DNA from: JBFHFS01 sp041583495
Lineage (GTDB): Bacteria; Bacteroidota; Bacteroidia; Bacteroidales; Marinilabiliaceae
NCBI GenBank assembly: GCA_041583495.1
Contig: JBFHFS010000070.1
Location: forward strand, 1 to 23,723
Length of the DNA stretch: 23,723 nt
Reading direction: 5' to 3'
In this document: positions 1 through 7,910 of the stretch, one piece after another
How positions within the stretch are numbered: position 1 is the stretch's first letter
Layout: every line of letters begins with the position of its first letter
Program-made: the position numbers and the translations under genes
Notes under the pieces: generated by a model
The model's input: only the letters and a program-made list of their open reading frames with translations
The model's database searches: none
Told to the model about the DNA's origin: nothing

Positions 1-3
1 CGT

Positions 4-1434
4 TTACATTGAGTCTGTTATTTCCGTGAACTCTAAAAAAACCACGCCGTTAGCAGGAATAAGGAACTGATGATAACTGTCCATTATAAATTCTGAACCC
101 TCCCAGATATCTTTCAATTTAAAGACATTTGAGTTCTCAACTACATTGTAGCTATCCTCGTATTTTGTGAAACCAAGGTCATACTTTGAGAGTTTCATTT
201 TCCGGTCGGTGGTTGTCCGATTAAAAATTCCCACCCAACCTTTTCCCGGGTCTTCCTTATCAGGTGTTAACCACACATCGAGATTTCCAGCACGGTACAC
301 ATTCACACCCATTACACCATTTTGGTTACAAGCCAGCATGTCTTTATTGGTAAGCAGGGAATACGAAAAATCATCCATCGTAAGCAAGTCACCACCTATA
401 AATAATGGTGATGCAGCAAGCGCCCTTTGGGTGATGAATGTTTTCATTTGATCCTGAGTAAAAAGACTTTGTCTGCTTTTTTCTTCTTCAGGGATCTCCT
501 CCAAAAAGTCAGGAGATTCTACACACAACCTTCCGAAGGGGATCATATCCAGATCGGGCCAAAAACCATTGCCTTCCAACCCGGAGAACTTCTCCCAGGC
601 ATAAAACCCTTTTTCAATGCTTAATTGATTATCCCATATATCCCGCGAAATGCGCAATAAATTTGCTTTTCTATAATAAGGCAAATGAGACATTGAATGG
701 ACATCTCCGGGCGAAAGGCTGTAAAGCATCTTATGGCCACCATTTTTTATGGCTTTTGCAATAGCCAGAATCTCTTTGGGATTTGGAACCACATCGTCGA
801 CTTTGATAAAGTCAACGCCCCAGGAGGCTAATTTATCGATCAATGAATTATAATACGCCTGTGCCCCGGGTTTGCTCATATCAACGCCATAGTTCTTGCC
901 GCTCCACAAACATATATTTGTGGTATCTGCAATATCTCTTGCTCTATATCGTGTCCCTTTTATCGGCAGATTTTTTTCCACAGCCAGTTTAGGTATCCCC
1001 CTGATAAACCAAACGCCAAATTTCAAACCCTTTTCATGGGCATGGTCAGCCAATGGTTTTATCCCGTTGGGGAAATAGGCTTTGCAAGGTTCGGGCAAAC
1101 CGTTGCCATCAATGGCAACACCCAATCTTTTTTGGGGGTATTTGGTCCCTTTATACAGTTCTACGTTTTCATACCACCCGGCATCAATCACAAAATATTC
1201 ATACCCAAAAGGCTTGTACTTTTCTGCCATCACATCGATCATGGCATGTGCCTTCTCTTCGCTCAGAAAGACTAAATAACTGTCAAAACTATTGAATCCA
1301 AGAGGAGGTGTTGGGGCTAAATTTGAGTTTGAAATCCCCACTTTCTCGACAGGTTCCTGGGATTTCAAGGGGGAATAAATTACTGCAAATAAAACTAATA
1401 GGAATAAATTGAATGTAAATTTGCGATTAATCAT
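4..1434 (-). CDS. Exported GH27-family glycosidase (alpha-galactosidase-like)
   Basis: Predicted retaining exo-glycosidase of clan GH-D, acting on alpha-galactosides or a stereochemically related sugar in the periplasm or at the cell surface. The 476-aa protein begins with a signal peptide (about residues 1-25, ending near KSQ). The barrel opens with TPPLGFNSFDSY (42-53), matching the GH27 TPPMGWNSW signature but with both Trp replaced by Phe. FVIDAGW (81-87) and GLKFGVW (136-142) follow. The likely nucleophile is Asp213 in DFIKVDD and the acid/base Asp265 in RISRDIWDN, which aligns with the human alpha-galactosidase A acid Asp. FWPDLDMIPFG (291-301) matches the usual WNDPDM loop. The C-terminus (about 380-476) looks like the usual beta-sandwich. 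The TAA stop is inside the window, so the gene is complete. It is last in the run, 99 bp after the DUF1080 gene. The family call is firm; the exact substrate is unknown. Confidence 0.88.
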   Translation of the reverse strand: MINRKFTFNLFLLVLFAVIYSPLKSQEPVEKVGISNSNLAPTPPLGFNSFDSYLVFLSEEKAHAMIDVMAEKYKPFGYEYFVIDAGWYENVELYKGTKYPQKRLGVAIDGNGLPEPCKAYFPNGIKPLADHAHEKGLKFGVWFIRGIPKLAVEKNLPIKGTRYRARDIADTTNICLWSGKNYGVDMSKPGAQAYYNSLIDKLASWGVDFIKVDDVVPNPKEILAIAKAIKNGGHKMLYSLSPGDVHSMSHLPYYRKANLLRISRDIWDNQLSIEKGFYAWEKFSGLEGNGFWPDLDMIPFGRLCVESPDFLEEIPEEEKSRQSLFTQDQMKTFITQRALAASPLFIGGDLLTMDDFSYSLLTNKDMLACNQNGVMGVNVYRAGNLDVWLTPDKEDPGKGWVGIFNRTTTDRKMKLSKYDLGFTKYEDSYNVVENSNVFKLKDIWEGSEFIMDSYHQFLIPANGVVFLEFTEITDSM

Positions 1435-1533
1435 ATGATATTGATTTGTGTTTTTTTGTCGTTCATATTTCTTATTACCAGGAATGGTCAGATAACTTAT
1501 GCTATATCTCTTATAAAATTCTTCGAACCACCC

Positions 1534-2289
1534 TTAAAGCCTTCTGATCTTAATGTTTCGATACCATGAGTCATCGGAATGATCTGTAATCACAATGTGA
1601 CCTTTCCTCCGATCTTTAAAATGGGGATATTTAATGTATTTACTAAGTTGGAACAAAGAGTCAAACTTTTCGGTCCCGAATTTGAATTCAACGACCTTCA
1701 CCCCGTTTAACCAGTGTTCACCGTTATTGCCATTAAGAACGATCCTGCCTTGATTAAACTCACCTGGTGGATTCAGCTGAACATTCACAGAAGGGATCAT
1801 GTCGTAAAGGGAAGCTGTGAACTGAGAGGGTTTAATCTTTCCTTTATAGAGGTCGCTGTCATCGTCCAATATCTGGTATTCAAAGCCTAACGCCGAATAA
1901 CTGTCTTGATATTGCACCGACATCTCTTCAGAAACATTATATTTTATGCCACTATTCCCTCCTGGTCGGATCTTCCACTCAAATGACAATTCAAAATTTT
2001 CAAAGGCTTCAATAGTCATTAAATCGCCACCAGTAAAGGCTTGCCCGGTTCTTTTCAAGACTTCTTTATTGCTCACTTTCCTGATCATACCCTCCTCAAT
2101 TTTCCAATGATCATTTTGAATTTCGTTTCTGCCCAGCCCTCGCCATCCATTGAACGTCTTCCCATCAAACAAAAGTTCCCAGCCTTGGTCTTTTTCTGTT
2201 GAGGTTAAGGTGTTTTGTTTCGAAGTGCATCCGCTAATGACTAGCGCCATAAGGGTAATCTTAAGAATTGCTAACCTGTTGACTATCAT
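1534..2289 (-). CDS. DUF1080 (3-keto-disaccharide hydrolase family) lipoprotein
   Basis: Single-domain 251-aa member of the DUF1080 family, a concanavalin-like beta-sandwich fold whose characterised members cleave 3-keto-glycosides. A lipoprotein signal is clear: hydrophobic stretch then LVISGC with the lipid-modified Cys21, placing it on the outer membrane. Family hallmarks are GWELLFDGKTFNGWRG (36-51), the central GGNSGIKY segment, FEYQILDD (135-142), GEFNQGRIVLNG and GEHWLNGVKVVEF, and the C-terminal SWYRNIKIRRL. Only 35 bp separate it from the upstream GH2 gene and 99 bp from the GH27 gene downstream, so all three are probably co-transcribed. With the Gfo/Idh/MocA gene in the same locus, it is likely to act on an oxidised (3-keto) sugar; that link is inference. 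Confidence 0.88.
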   Translation of the reverse strand: MIVNRLAILKITLMALVISGCTSKQNTLTSTEKDQGWELLFDGKTFNGWRGLGRNEIQNDHWKIEEGMIRKVSNKEVLKRTGQAFTGGDLMTIEAFENFELSFEWKIRPGGNSGIKYNVSEEMSVQYQDSYSALGFEYQILDDDSDLYKGKIKPSQFTASLYDMIPSVNVQLNPPGEFNQGRIVLNGNNGEHWLNGVKVVEFKFGTEKFDSLFQLSKYIKYPHFKDRRKGHIVITDHSDDSWYRNIKIRRL

Positions 2290-2324
2290 AACAAATAAGA
2301 TTGATTTGGTTAATTCTCTTTCTG

Positions 2325-4616
2325 TTAATTATTAGGGATCTCTATTTGAATCTCCGGGAATGTTGCAGATTCCTTTATCTCCCCCACCCGGATGTACCGT
2401 CTGGAGATCTGAGTTTTCCCGGTTTCATCTTTCAATTCTGTTATCAACAAATACCCGCCCGGGGTACCAGGGCAATGAATTTTTGAAGCAAGGAATCTTT
2501 TCTCATGTGCAGGCACAGTGATGGTAAAAGGGTCTTCCCGGGAACTAACTTTCTGTTCCGAATCGAGGATTTTCATGGTAACCACACCTTCCTGAGTTGA
2601 CGACAAATCATTAACAGCCAACATCTTAACAATCAGCTCTTCGCCCGGCTTATGGTTTATCGGATTTTTCAGATAACGCCCATCTTCCATGTCGATGAAT
2701 ACAGCAAAAGGGGCAAAACAATGATATTGCCATTTGAGCGTTGAGGATGGCTTCAACTCTTTTATTGGATTTAAGAACCAATCTCCGGTGTACCCTTTAT
2801 TAAAGGTTAAGTAGGCAAAACTCATCACGCCTGCAATTTCTTTTCTGGCACGCAAGGCTTCCGTTTGCAACCCGATGTAATAGGCCTGAAATTCAAACCG
2901 ATCATTGGCATCCGCATGGGTCCCCAGAAAGTAATCGAAAAGCCCGACAATGGGTTTTCCTTCTCCCTTCCATATATTTATGGGGCGGTAATAATGATTT
3001 TGAGGTAATTTTTCGTGCGGATCCATTCTCCCTTTTGAGATAAAAGCAGGTGTTCCATCTCGGTTCAGCCACATCCAGGCATACTCATTAATCACTTGAG
3101 GAACCTTGGCATATTTCAAGGCGTCCAGAAAATCGTCTTCATAAAACAGTTGTCCCCAACGGTAATTTAAGCGTCTTTCGTTAATCTTCTCTTTATCTCC
3201 CTTTTGCGTAAAAATCAAGGGGTAATAATGGGGTTCATCCATTTCATTCAAGGCCATGTCCTTACTGTCCATGTAACCGGCATCCCACATTCGGGTAGGA
3301 TCAAGTTTTTTTAATTCCGGGATAATCACATTTCCGACATAGTCTTGTCTCGATTCATTCAAAGCATCCCAAATAACAATGCTTGGATGGCTGCCATCGT
3401 TCCAGACCCAATCGGTAAATTCTGCTTCAATTTGTTTATCCCACCCCCGGTTCTTCCACATGGGCCATTCGTTTTGAATCAAGATACCATATTCATCGGC
3501 CAGGTCGTACCAAAAATCAGGAACAACCCCAATAGAAAATCGGAAGGCATTCCATTGCAGTGATTTTGGAATAGCGATTAAAAATTTTTTCACCCATTCC
3601 CTGTCCCAGGGTAGGGCCTTCCGTTCCGGATCGCCAAAGAAACGTGAAAGCGTAATATTCGAACCTCGCAGAGCTATTTCTTCGCCATTCAGCATAAATT
3701 TGTTTCCACTGGGGCCAAAATCACGCATTCCAAAAGGTTCGCTAATTTGGTCAGACAATACATCGTTTGAATACACCCGAATAACGGCTTCATACAAAAA
3801 CGGATCATCCGGAGTCCATAAATGGGCATCATTTATAGGCATTTCCAAAGAAAGCTCGGTTTTGCTCAGGCAGTTAACTTCGGTTTCCTGATGAATTTGG
3901 GCCGATACCACTTTCCCACTTTTTTTCTCCCGTATTTCCACCGATACCTCGGCAGGGTATTTCAGTAGCGAAAATTCGTATTTGATTTTATCGTCGTGGT
4001 TTTGGAGCATTATCTTAGCCGTGGCTTTCCCCTCTTTTGCATTTGGCAATAACAAGGTGCGGGCAATCCTTACTGCTCCTGTAAAGGTGATAAACACATC
4101 GTCCCATATCCCCGGGATATAAGTGAATTGTTCAATGTCCATCGAAAAAGCAGACTGGATTGGGTTGCGACTGATATCGTCAACCCTTACCAGAAGGGTA
4201 TTTTCATTGTCGTAATTCAGATAATTTGTCAGGTCACACTCAATCGGGGTGCTGTTCTGCATGTATGTCCCCAGGTCGATCCCATTAAGCAACACCTGGG
4301 TGTTAAAACGGCTCTTCATAATGGTCAAAACCGACTTTTTCCCTTGCTGTCCTTTCGGTACCGTAAAAGAAGTTTTATACCAACTGTATTTTGCTTCCTG
4401 GTCGCCCATGAATAATTCATCGTATTCATCAATAGCAGGAGAAGCCAGATCGATCAACCCGGGTACCTGAATCTTTCGGGTAAAGGCATCAGGAGGGTAG
4501 GCCCTATCTGTCTGGTCAAATTCCCAGAGACCATTCAGGTTAAAGGTATATCGTGGATTATTTGCGCTCGATGCAAATTGAATTAAAACGCCTATAATGA
4601 TTAGTATTTTCTTCAT
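2325..4616 (-). CDS. Exported glycoside hydrolase family 2 enzyme (beta-galactosidase/beta-glucuronidase type)
   Basis: Predicted retaining beta-glycosidase of 763 aa. A signal peptide covers about residues 1-18. The jelly-roll sugar-binding domain (about 22-185) contains FNLNGLWEF (25-33) and the VLLNGIDLGTY segment (108-118). An immunoglobulin-like domain follows (about 186-300), then the catalytic TIM barrel (about 305-640), opening with FMLNGEEIALRGSN (307-320). The acid/base is probably Glu421 in IVIWDALNES; Asp and Ala stand where most GH2 members have Ser-Leu before the Asn-Glu pair. The nucleophile is probably Glu511 in PQVINEYAW. The C-terminal 110 residues form a further beta domain. 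Compared with LacZ (about 1000 aa) it is a short, exported PUL-type GH2. Beta-galactoside, beta-glucuronide and beta-mannoside remain possible substrates. Confidence 0.87.
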   Translation of the reverse strand: MKKILIIIGVLIQFASSANNPRYTFNLNGLWEFDQTDRAYPPDAFTRKIQVPGLIDLASPAIDEYDELFMGDQEAKYSWYKTSFTVPKGQQGKKSVLTIMKSRFNTQVLLNGIDLGTYMQNSTPIECDLTNYLNYDNENTLLVRVDDISRNPIQSAFSMDIEQFTYIPGIWDDVFITFTGAVRIARTLLLPNAKEGKATAKIMLQNHDDKIKYEFSLLKYPAEVSVEIREKKSGKVVSAQIHQETEVNCLSKTELSLEMPINDAHLWTPDDPFLYEAVIRVYSNDVLSDQISEPFGMRDFGPSGNKFMLNGEEIALRGSNITLSRFFGDPERKALPWDREWVKKFLIAIPKSLQWNAFRFSIGVVPDFWYDLADEYGILIQNEWPMWKNRGWDKQIEAEFTDWVWNDGSHPSIVIWDALNESRQDYVGNVIIPELKKLDPTRMWDAGYMDSKDMALNEMDEPHYYPLIFTQKGDKEKINERRLNYRWGQLFYEDDFLDALKYAKVPQVINEYAWMWLNRDGTPAFISKGRMDPHEKLPQNHYYRPINIWKGEGKPIVGLFDYFLGTHADANDRFEFQAYYIGLQTEALRARKEIAGVMSFAYLTFNKGYTGDWFLNPIKELKPSSTLKWQYHCFAPFAVFIDMEDGRYLKNPINHKPGEELIVKMLAVNDLSSTQEGVVTMKILDSEQKVSSREDPFTITVPAHEKRFLASKIHCPGTPGGYLLITELKDETGKTQISRRYIRVGEIKESATFPEIQIEIPNN

Positions 4617-4800
4617 TTTGTTTTATTATAAACCCAAAGCCCTCATAATCTCAACTCTTTCAAATAGTTAACGGATGTCTTCTGGTTATAATTATTTTTC
4701 CACCATCCGGGGACAAAAGATATTATGGTTTATTCTTGAATTATCAGCTTTCCTTAATTGGTATCCCGCCTTGGGGGGAAAGGTGGTCTATCGCCATTTG
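4617..4800 (-). other. Intergenic stretch between PHP copy 2 and GH2, with a weak hairpin
   Basis: This gap of 184 bp holds no convincing gene. The only structure seen is a short stem, CCGCCTT at 4766-4772 with AAGGTGG at 4780-4786 (one G-T pair), around a G-rich loop. No T tract follows it on the minus strand, so it is not a convincing terminator. A separate promoter for GH2-DUF1080-GH27 could lie here, but no TAnnTTTG box was found. Confidence 0.3.
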
Positions 4801-5877
4801 TTACAGAATAAATATTGGGGACGATATCGCCTCATTTCCATCCTGCTGGGTTATTTTCACGTAAAAATAATCACCCGAAGTGGTATCGATACTTCCGCTA
4901 ATGCTTACATCGGTATCGATAATGTTCCATTCGTTTATTCGAATTCCGTTTTTATAAATCTGTACTATCGTAAAAATCTCATTTTCGGTATCCGATGCCG
5001 TAACACTAAAATCATAGGTTCCACTTTTTATAGAAGCACCCATTTCATTCCCGCCAACTTTAAAAGAGAGTGCCAGGGTTTTATCCAAAGTAGAGTAAAA
5101 ACGTCTGGCTTTTAATGCTTCATATAAAGCCTCCCGGGTTAAGGTATCGGCCAGGATAGCCAAGCGCTTTTGGGTGTAATTCCCATGGTCGCCCCGATGA
5201 TTGTCTTCAGAACCTGCTGCCCCTATTTTCCATCCTCGGGAATTGGCTTCATCGTAAAATGATTTTTTATTGTCGTCAGGAAAAAAACCATCGTTGTAAT
5301 AATACCTGCTAAACTCATTGCGACCATTCCACAGTTCCATACCAACAAAGTTATCGGATGGCGTATCTGTAAAATGGTTAAATTCATCGTGTGCTTCATC
5401 TTCCCTTCCCGGATGGTTAAAAAAAGCAACACATTCGTTTTCTTTCATCCAATCCAGCAATCCGCTAAAAGTATCGGTTGGTTTGGCTTTATTCGAACAA
5501 TATTCTTGGGAGTTAATCACAGCAACATGTCCGTTCCCCGACCATTCAAATCCCCTGAATGTTGCAAACGCTCCCGGCTGGTTAAATTCATCGGCTGCAA
5601 CTAGCATTGCTTCCCATTCCGAAGGTTCAATCGAGGGAGAATGATCGGCCAAACTGAAGAAATCCATATCGCTGTATCGAAAGGCATAATAATACGCTTC
5701 ATGGGGTGTACCCATACCATCTGAAACACTGCAATGGTTATGCAAGGTCCCAAAATAAACGTTGTACCCACCTATTGTTTGACGCCTGATGTGATTATAC
5801 TCCCGCCTTTGGGCAGAACTATTTAAAATGCCTGAGATGGAAAACAAAACAATCAAGATTAAATTACTGTATTTCAT
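4801..5877 (-). CDS. Exported PHP-domain metallohydrolase (CehA/McbA-like), tandem copy 2
   Basis: Predicted metal-dependent hydrolase of the PHP superfamily, probably exported. The frame is open to an ATG at 5904, but the ATG at 5877 (MKYSNLILIVLF) gives a signal peptide matching the neighbouring copy, so it is preferred (358 aa). Metal-ligand motifs typical of PHP proteins are in order: FGTLHNHCSVSDG (HxH), SLADHS, FEWSGNGHVAV, FFNHPGRED and GSEDNHRGDHG. The C-terminal 90 residues form a beta-rich domain ending SSPIFIL. The last third is almost identical to copy 1 in DNA as well as protein, while the first half differs clearly. Family members hydrolyse phosphoesters or carbamate-like bonds; the substrate here is unknown. 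Confidence 0.83.
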   Translation of the reverse strand: MKYSNLILIVLFSISGILNSSAQRREYNHIRRQTIGGYNVYFGTLHNHCSVSDGMGTPHEAYYYAFRYSDMDFFSLADHSPSIEPSEWEAMLVAADEFNQPGAFATFRGFEWSGNGHVAVINSQEYCSNKAKPTDTFSGLLDWMKENECVAFFNHPGREDEAHDEFNHFTDTPSDNFVGMELWNGRNEFSRYYYNDGFFPDDNKKSFYDEANSRGWKIGAAGSEDNHRGDHGNYTQKRLAILADTLTREALYEALKARRFYSTLDKTLALSFKVGGNEMGASIKSGTYDFSVTASDTENEIFTIVQIYKNGIRINEWNIIDTDVSISGSIDTTSGDYFYVKITQQDGNEAISSPIFIL

Positions 5878-5962
5878 GGTATTAGAACTATTAATCGTTA
5901 ACATTATACGGTATCACTTTTTGATCCTCATACTTCTCCCGAATAGAATACGGAACCAGTAA

Positions 5963-7042
5963 TTACTGAATAAATATGGGGGACGAGATCGCCTCATTTC
6001 CATCCTGCTGCGTTATTTTCACGTAGAAATAATCACCGGAAGTGGTATCGATACTTCCGCTAATGCTTACATCGGTATCGATAATGTTCCATTCGTTTAT
6101 TCGAATTCCGTTTTTATAAATCTGTACTATCGTAAAAATCTCATTTTCGGTATCTGATGCCGTAACACTAAAATCATAGGTTCCACTTTTAACAAAGGCA
6201 CCCATTTCATACCCGCCAACTGTAAAAGAGAGTGCAAGGGTTTTATCCAAAGTAGAGTAAAACCGTCTGGCTTTTAATGCTTCATATAAAGCCTCCCGGG
6301 TTAAGGTATCGGCCAGGATAGCCAAGCGCTTTTGGGTGTAATTCCCATGGTCGCCCCGATGATTGTCTTCTGAACCTGCTGCCCCTATTTTCCAGTCTCT
6401 GGAATTGGCTTCATCGTAAAATGATTTTTTATTATCGTTAGGGTAATACCCATCGTTGTAATAATAGCGGCTAAACTCATTGCGACCATTCCATAGTTCC
6501 ATACCAACAAATTTATCGGATGGCGTATTCGTAAAATGGTTAAACTCATTATGTGCAACATCCTCCCTTCCCGGGTGGTTAAAAAAGGCGACACATTCAT
6601 GTTTTTTCACCCAATTCAGCAATCCGGTAAAAGTATTTTCAGGTTCCACTTTACAAGAACAATATTCCTGGGAGTTAATCACAGCCACATGTCCCACATC
6701 GCTCGACCATTCAAAACCACGGAATGTTGTAAACACTCCATCCTCATTGAATTCATCGGCTGCAATTTTCATCGCTTCCCATTCCGACGGGTCTGTCATT
6801 AAATCATGGTCGGCCAGGCTAAAGAAATCCATATCGCTGCATAGATAGGCATAGTGATAAGCTTCACGTGGTGTATGTATACCATCTGAAACATTTGAAT
6901 GGTTGTGCAAGGTTCCAAAATAAACATTGTACCCACCTATTGATTGACGCCTGATAGAATTATATTCCCGCCTTTGGGCAGAACTATCCAAAGTGCTTAA
7001 AAAAGATAATAGGGTTATTAGAATAATATTATTGTAATTCAT
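5963..7042 (-). CDS. Exported PHP-domain metallohydrolase (CehA/McbA-like), tandem copy 1
   Basis: A 359-aa paralogue of the next gene. Signal peptide at about 1-22 (cleavage after SSA, before QRREYN). Candidate metal ligands are His46 and His48 in TLHNHSNVSDG, Asp78-His79 in SLADHD, Glu111 and His118 in FEWSSDVGHVAV, His156 in FFNHPGRED, and Asp226-His228 in GSEDNHRG. The set is complete, so the enzyme should be active. A beta-rich tail covers about 265-359. It lies 357 bp after doxX, so the two PHP genes may start a separate transcript, and 58-85 bp before its twin. It resembles CehA/McbA-type PHP hydrolases, but the reaction cannot be deduced. Confidence 0.84.
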   Translation of the reverse strand: MNYNNIILITLLSFLSTLDSSAQRREYNSIRRQSIGGYNVYFGTLHNHSNVSDGIHTPREAYHYAYLCSDMDFFSLADHDLMTDPSEWEAMKIAADEFNEDGVFTTFRGFEWSSDVGHVAVINSQEYCSCKVEPENTFTGLLNWVKKHECVAFFNHPGREDVAHNEFNHFTNTPSDKFVGMELWNGRNEFSRYYYNDGYYPNDNKKSFYDEANSRDWKIGAAGSEDNHRGDHGNYTQKRLAILADTLTREALYEALKARRFYSTLDKTLALSFTVGGYEMGAFVKSGTYDFSVTASDTENEIFTIVQIYKNGIRINEWNIIDTDVSISGSIDTTSGDYFYVKITQQDGNEAISSPIFIQ

Positions 7043-7399
7043 AAGATTATAATTAAGTTGTTAAAACAGTCCTATACAACTCATTTTGAAATCCATTTTT
7101 CCCGATTAGGGGACCCGGCAAGTGGTGGAAAATTAGTTAGGATGCTGGTGTCATCGTTTTTATTTGGCTTTTGATTTTTGACCATTAACAAATTAAAAAA
7201 CCGTTTTTTTTTATAAGAATTGATCCTTTACCACTTTGTTGACTGTTCATAAGGAGAAGATTTTGAGCTGTATAGTTCAAAAGCATAAAGGAAATCGCCT
7301 TCCGCAATGCTGTGGAACAAGTCGTTCTAACTCCATTCGGAAACCCTTTGAGAGCGAGTTTCGGTACCTCGGGGAAATATTGAACTTTATAGACAGTCT
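7043..7399 (-). other. 357-bp intergenic region between doxX-like gene and PHP copy 1
   Basis: No convincing gene. The part next to doxX (about 7260-7380) is visibly richer in G and C than the T/A-rich remainder. On the minus strand it holds an open frame running from the end of the doxX gene down to a TAA at 7185, without an ATG until 7286 (which would leave only 33 codons). It could be a gene remnant, an interspersed repeat or a structured leader. Short imperfect stems are present (GTTTC with GGAAAC around 7337-7362). No clear promoter box was found. Confidence 0.4.
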
Positions 7400-7888
7400 C
7401 TATTTGGCAAGGGAAAACAGTCTATCTAATCCAATAATTTTACCGGTTGGAAACAGAAACAGGACAAAAAGGGAGACCAATTCGATCAGGTTTTTATTTA
7501 CAATAAGGTAGCTTCCTTCTGCTGCCGCAGTAGCATCCAGCCCTATGAATGGAGGATTACTAATATAATACATAAACAATAAAGCCACTCCACCAATACT
7601 TCCCCAACGACTCAGTAGCCCTAAAATAAGGCTTAATCCAATTAGGACGAGTCCCCATTGGTTGCAGAAATTAATTACTTCAAGGGCTACCGGATTGGCT
7701 GCCATATTTATAAACAACTGAGCAAATGGACCTTGCGATGCATACAGAAAGGATTCTGCCGACCAATTTGGGTTTACAACTTTTACGAACCCTTCGTAAA
7801 GGAAATGCCATCCAATTAGCACCCTAAGGATTACCAGTGTAGATACCTGCCAGTTTGTATATTCGATGTGTTGTTTTTGCTTTTTCAT
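7400..7888 (-). CDS. DoxX-family integral membrane protein
   Basis: A 162-aa polytopic protein with about four membrane segments: TLVILRVLIGWHFLYEGFVK (about 17-36), a segment around 72-90 (NQWGLVLIGLSLILG), one around 95-110 (IGGVALLFMYYI) and a C-terminal one around 133-147 (IELVSLFVLFLF). The RVLIGWHFLYEGFVKV start, with a basic residue and Gly in the first helix, is typical of the DoxX/DoxD family. DoxD/DoxX were defined as parts of a thiosulfate:quinone oxidoreductase, but most bacterial members have no assigned reaction. The start lies 22 bp after the Gfo/Idh/MocA stop, so co-translation is likely. An extracytoplasmic loop with PNWSAESFLYASQGPF may interact with a periplasmic partner; a redox link to the oxidoreductase is inference. 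Confidence 0.84.
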   Translation of the reverse strand: MKKQKQHIEYTNWQVSTLVILRVLIGWHFLYEGFVKVVNPNWSAESFLYASQGPFAQLFINMAANPVALEVINFCNQWGLVLIGLSLILGLLSRWGSIGGVALLFMYYISNPPFIGLDATAAAEGSYLIVNKNLIELVSLFVLFLFPTGKIIGLDRLFSLAK

Positions 7889-7910
7889 CTCTATCCTGAT
7901 TTATAAAAAA

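Noticed and set aside
4675..5115. A 146-codon plus-strand frame opposite the 3' end of PHP copy 2
   Set aside because: Most of it is antisense to a well-supported gene, it is repeated opposite copy 1 only as broken frames, and it has no recognisable motif.
5878..5904. N-terminal extension MLTINSSNT of PHP copy 2
   Set aside because: Copy 1 has no counterpart and the signal peptide begins naturally at the ATG at 5877.
7236..7511. A 91-codon plus-strand frame across the doxX end
   Set aside because: It overlaps doxX in antisense and has no known domain; the minus-strand frame in the same patch reads more protein-like.
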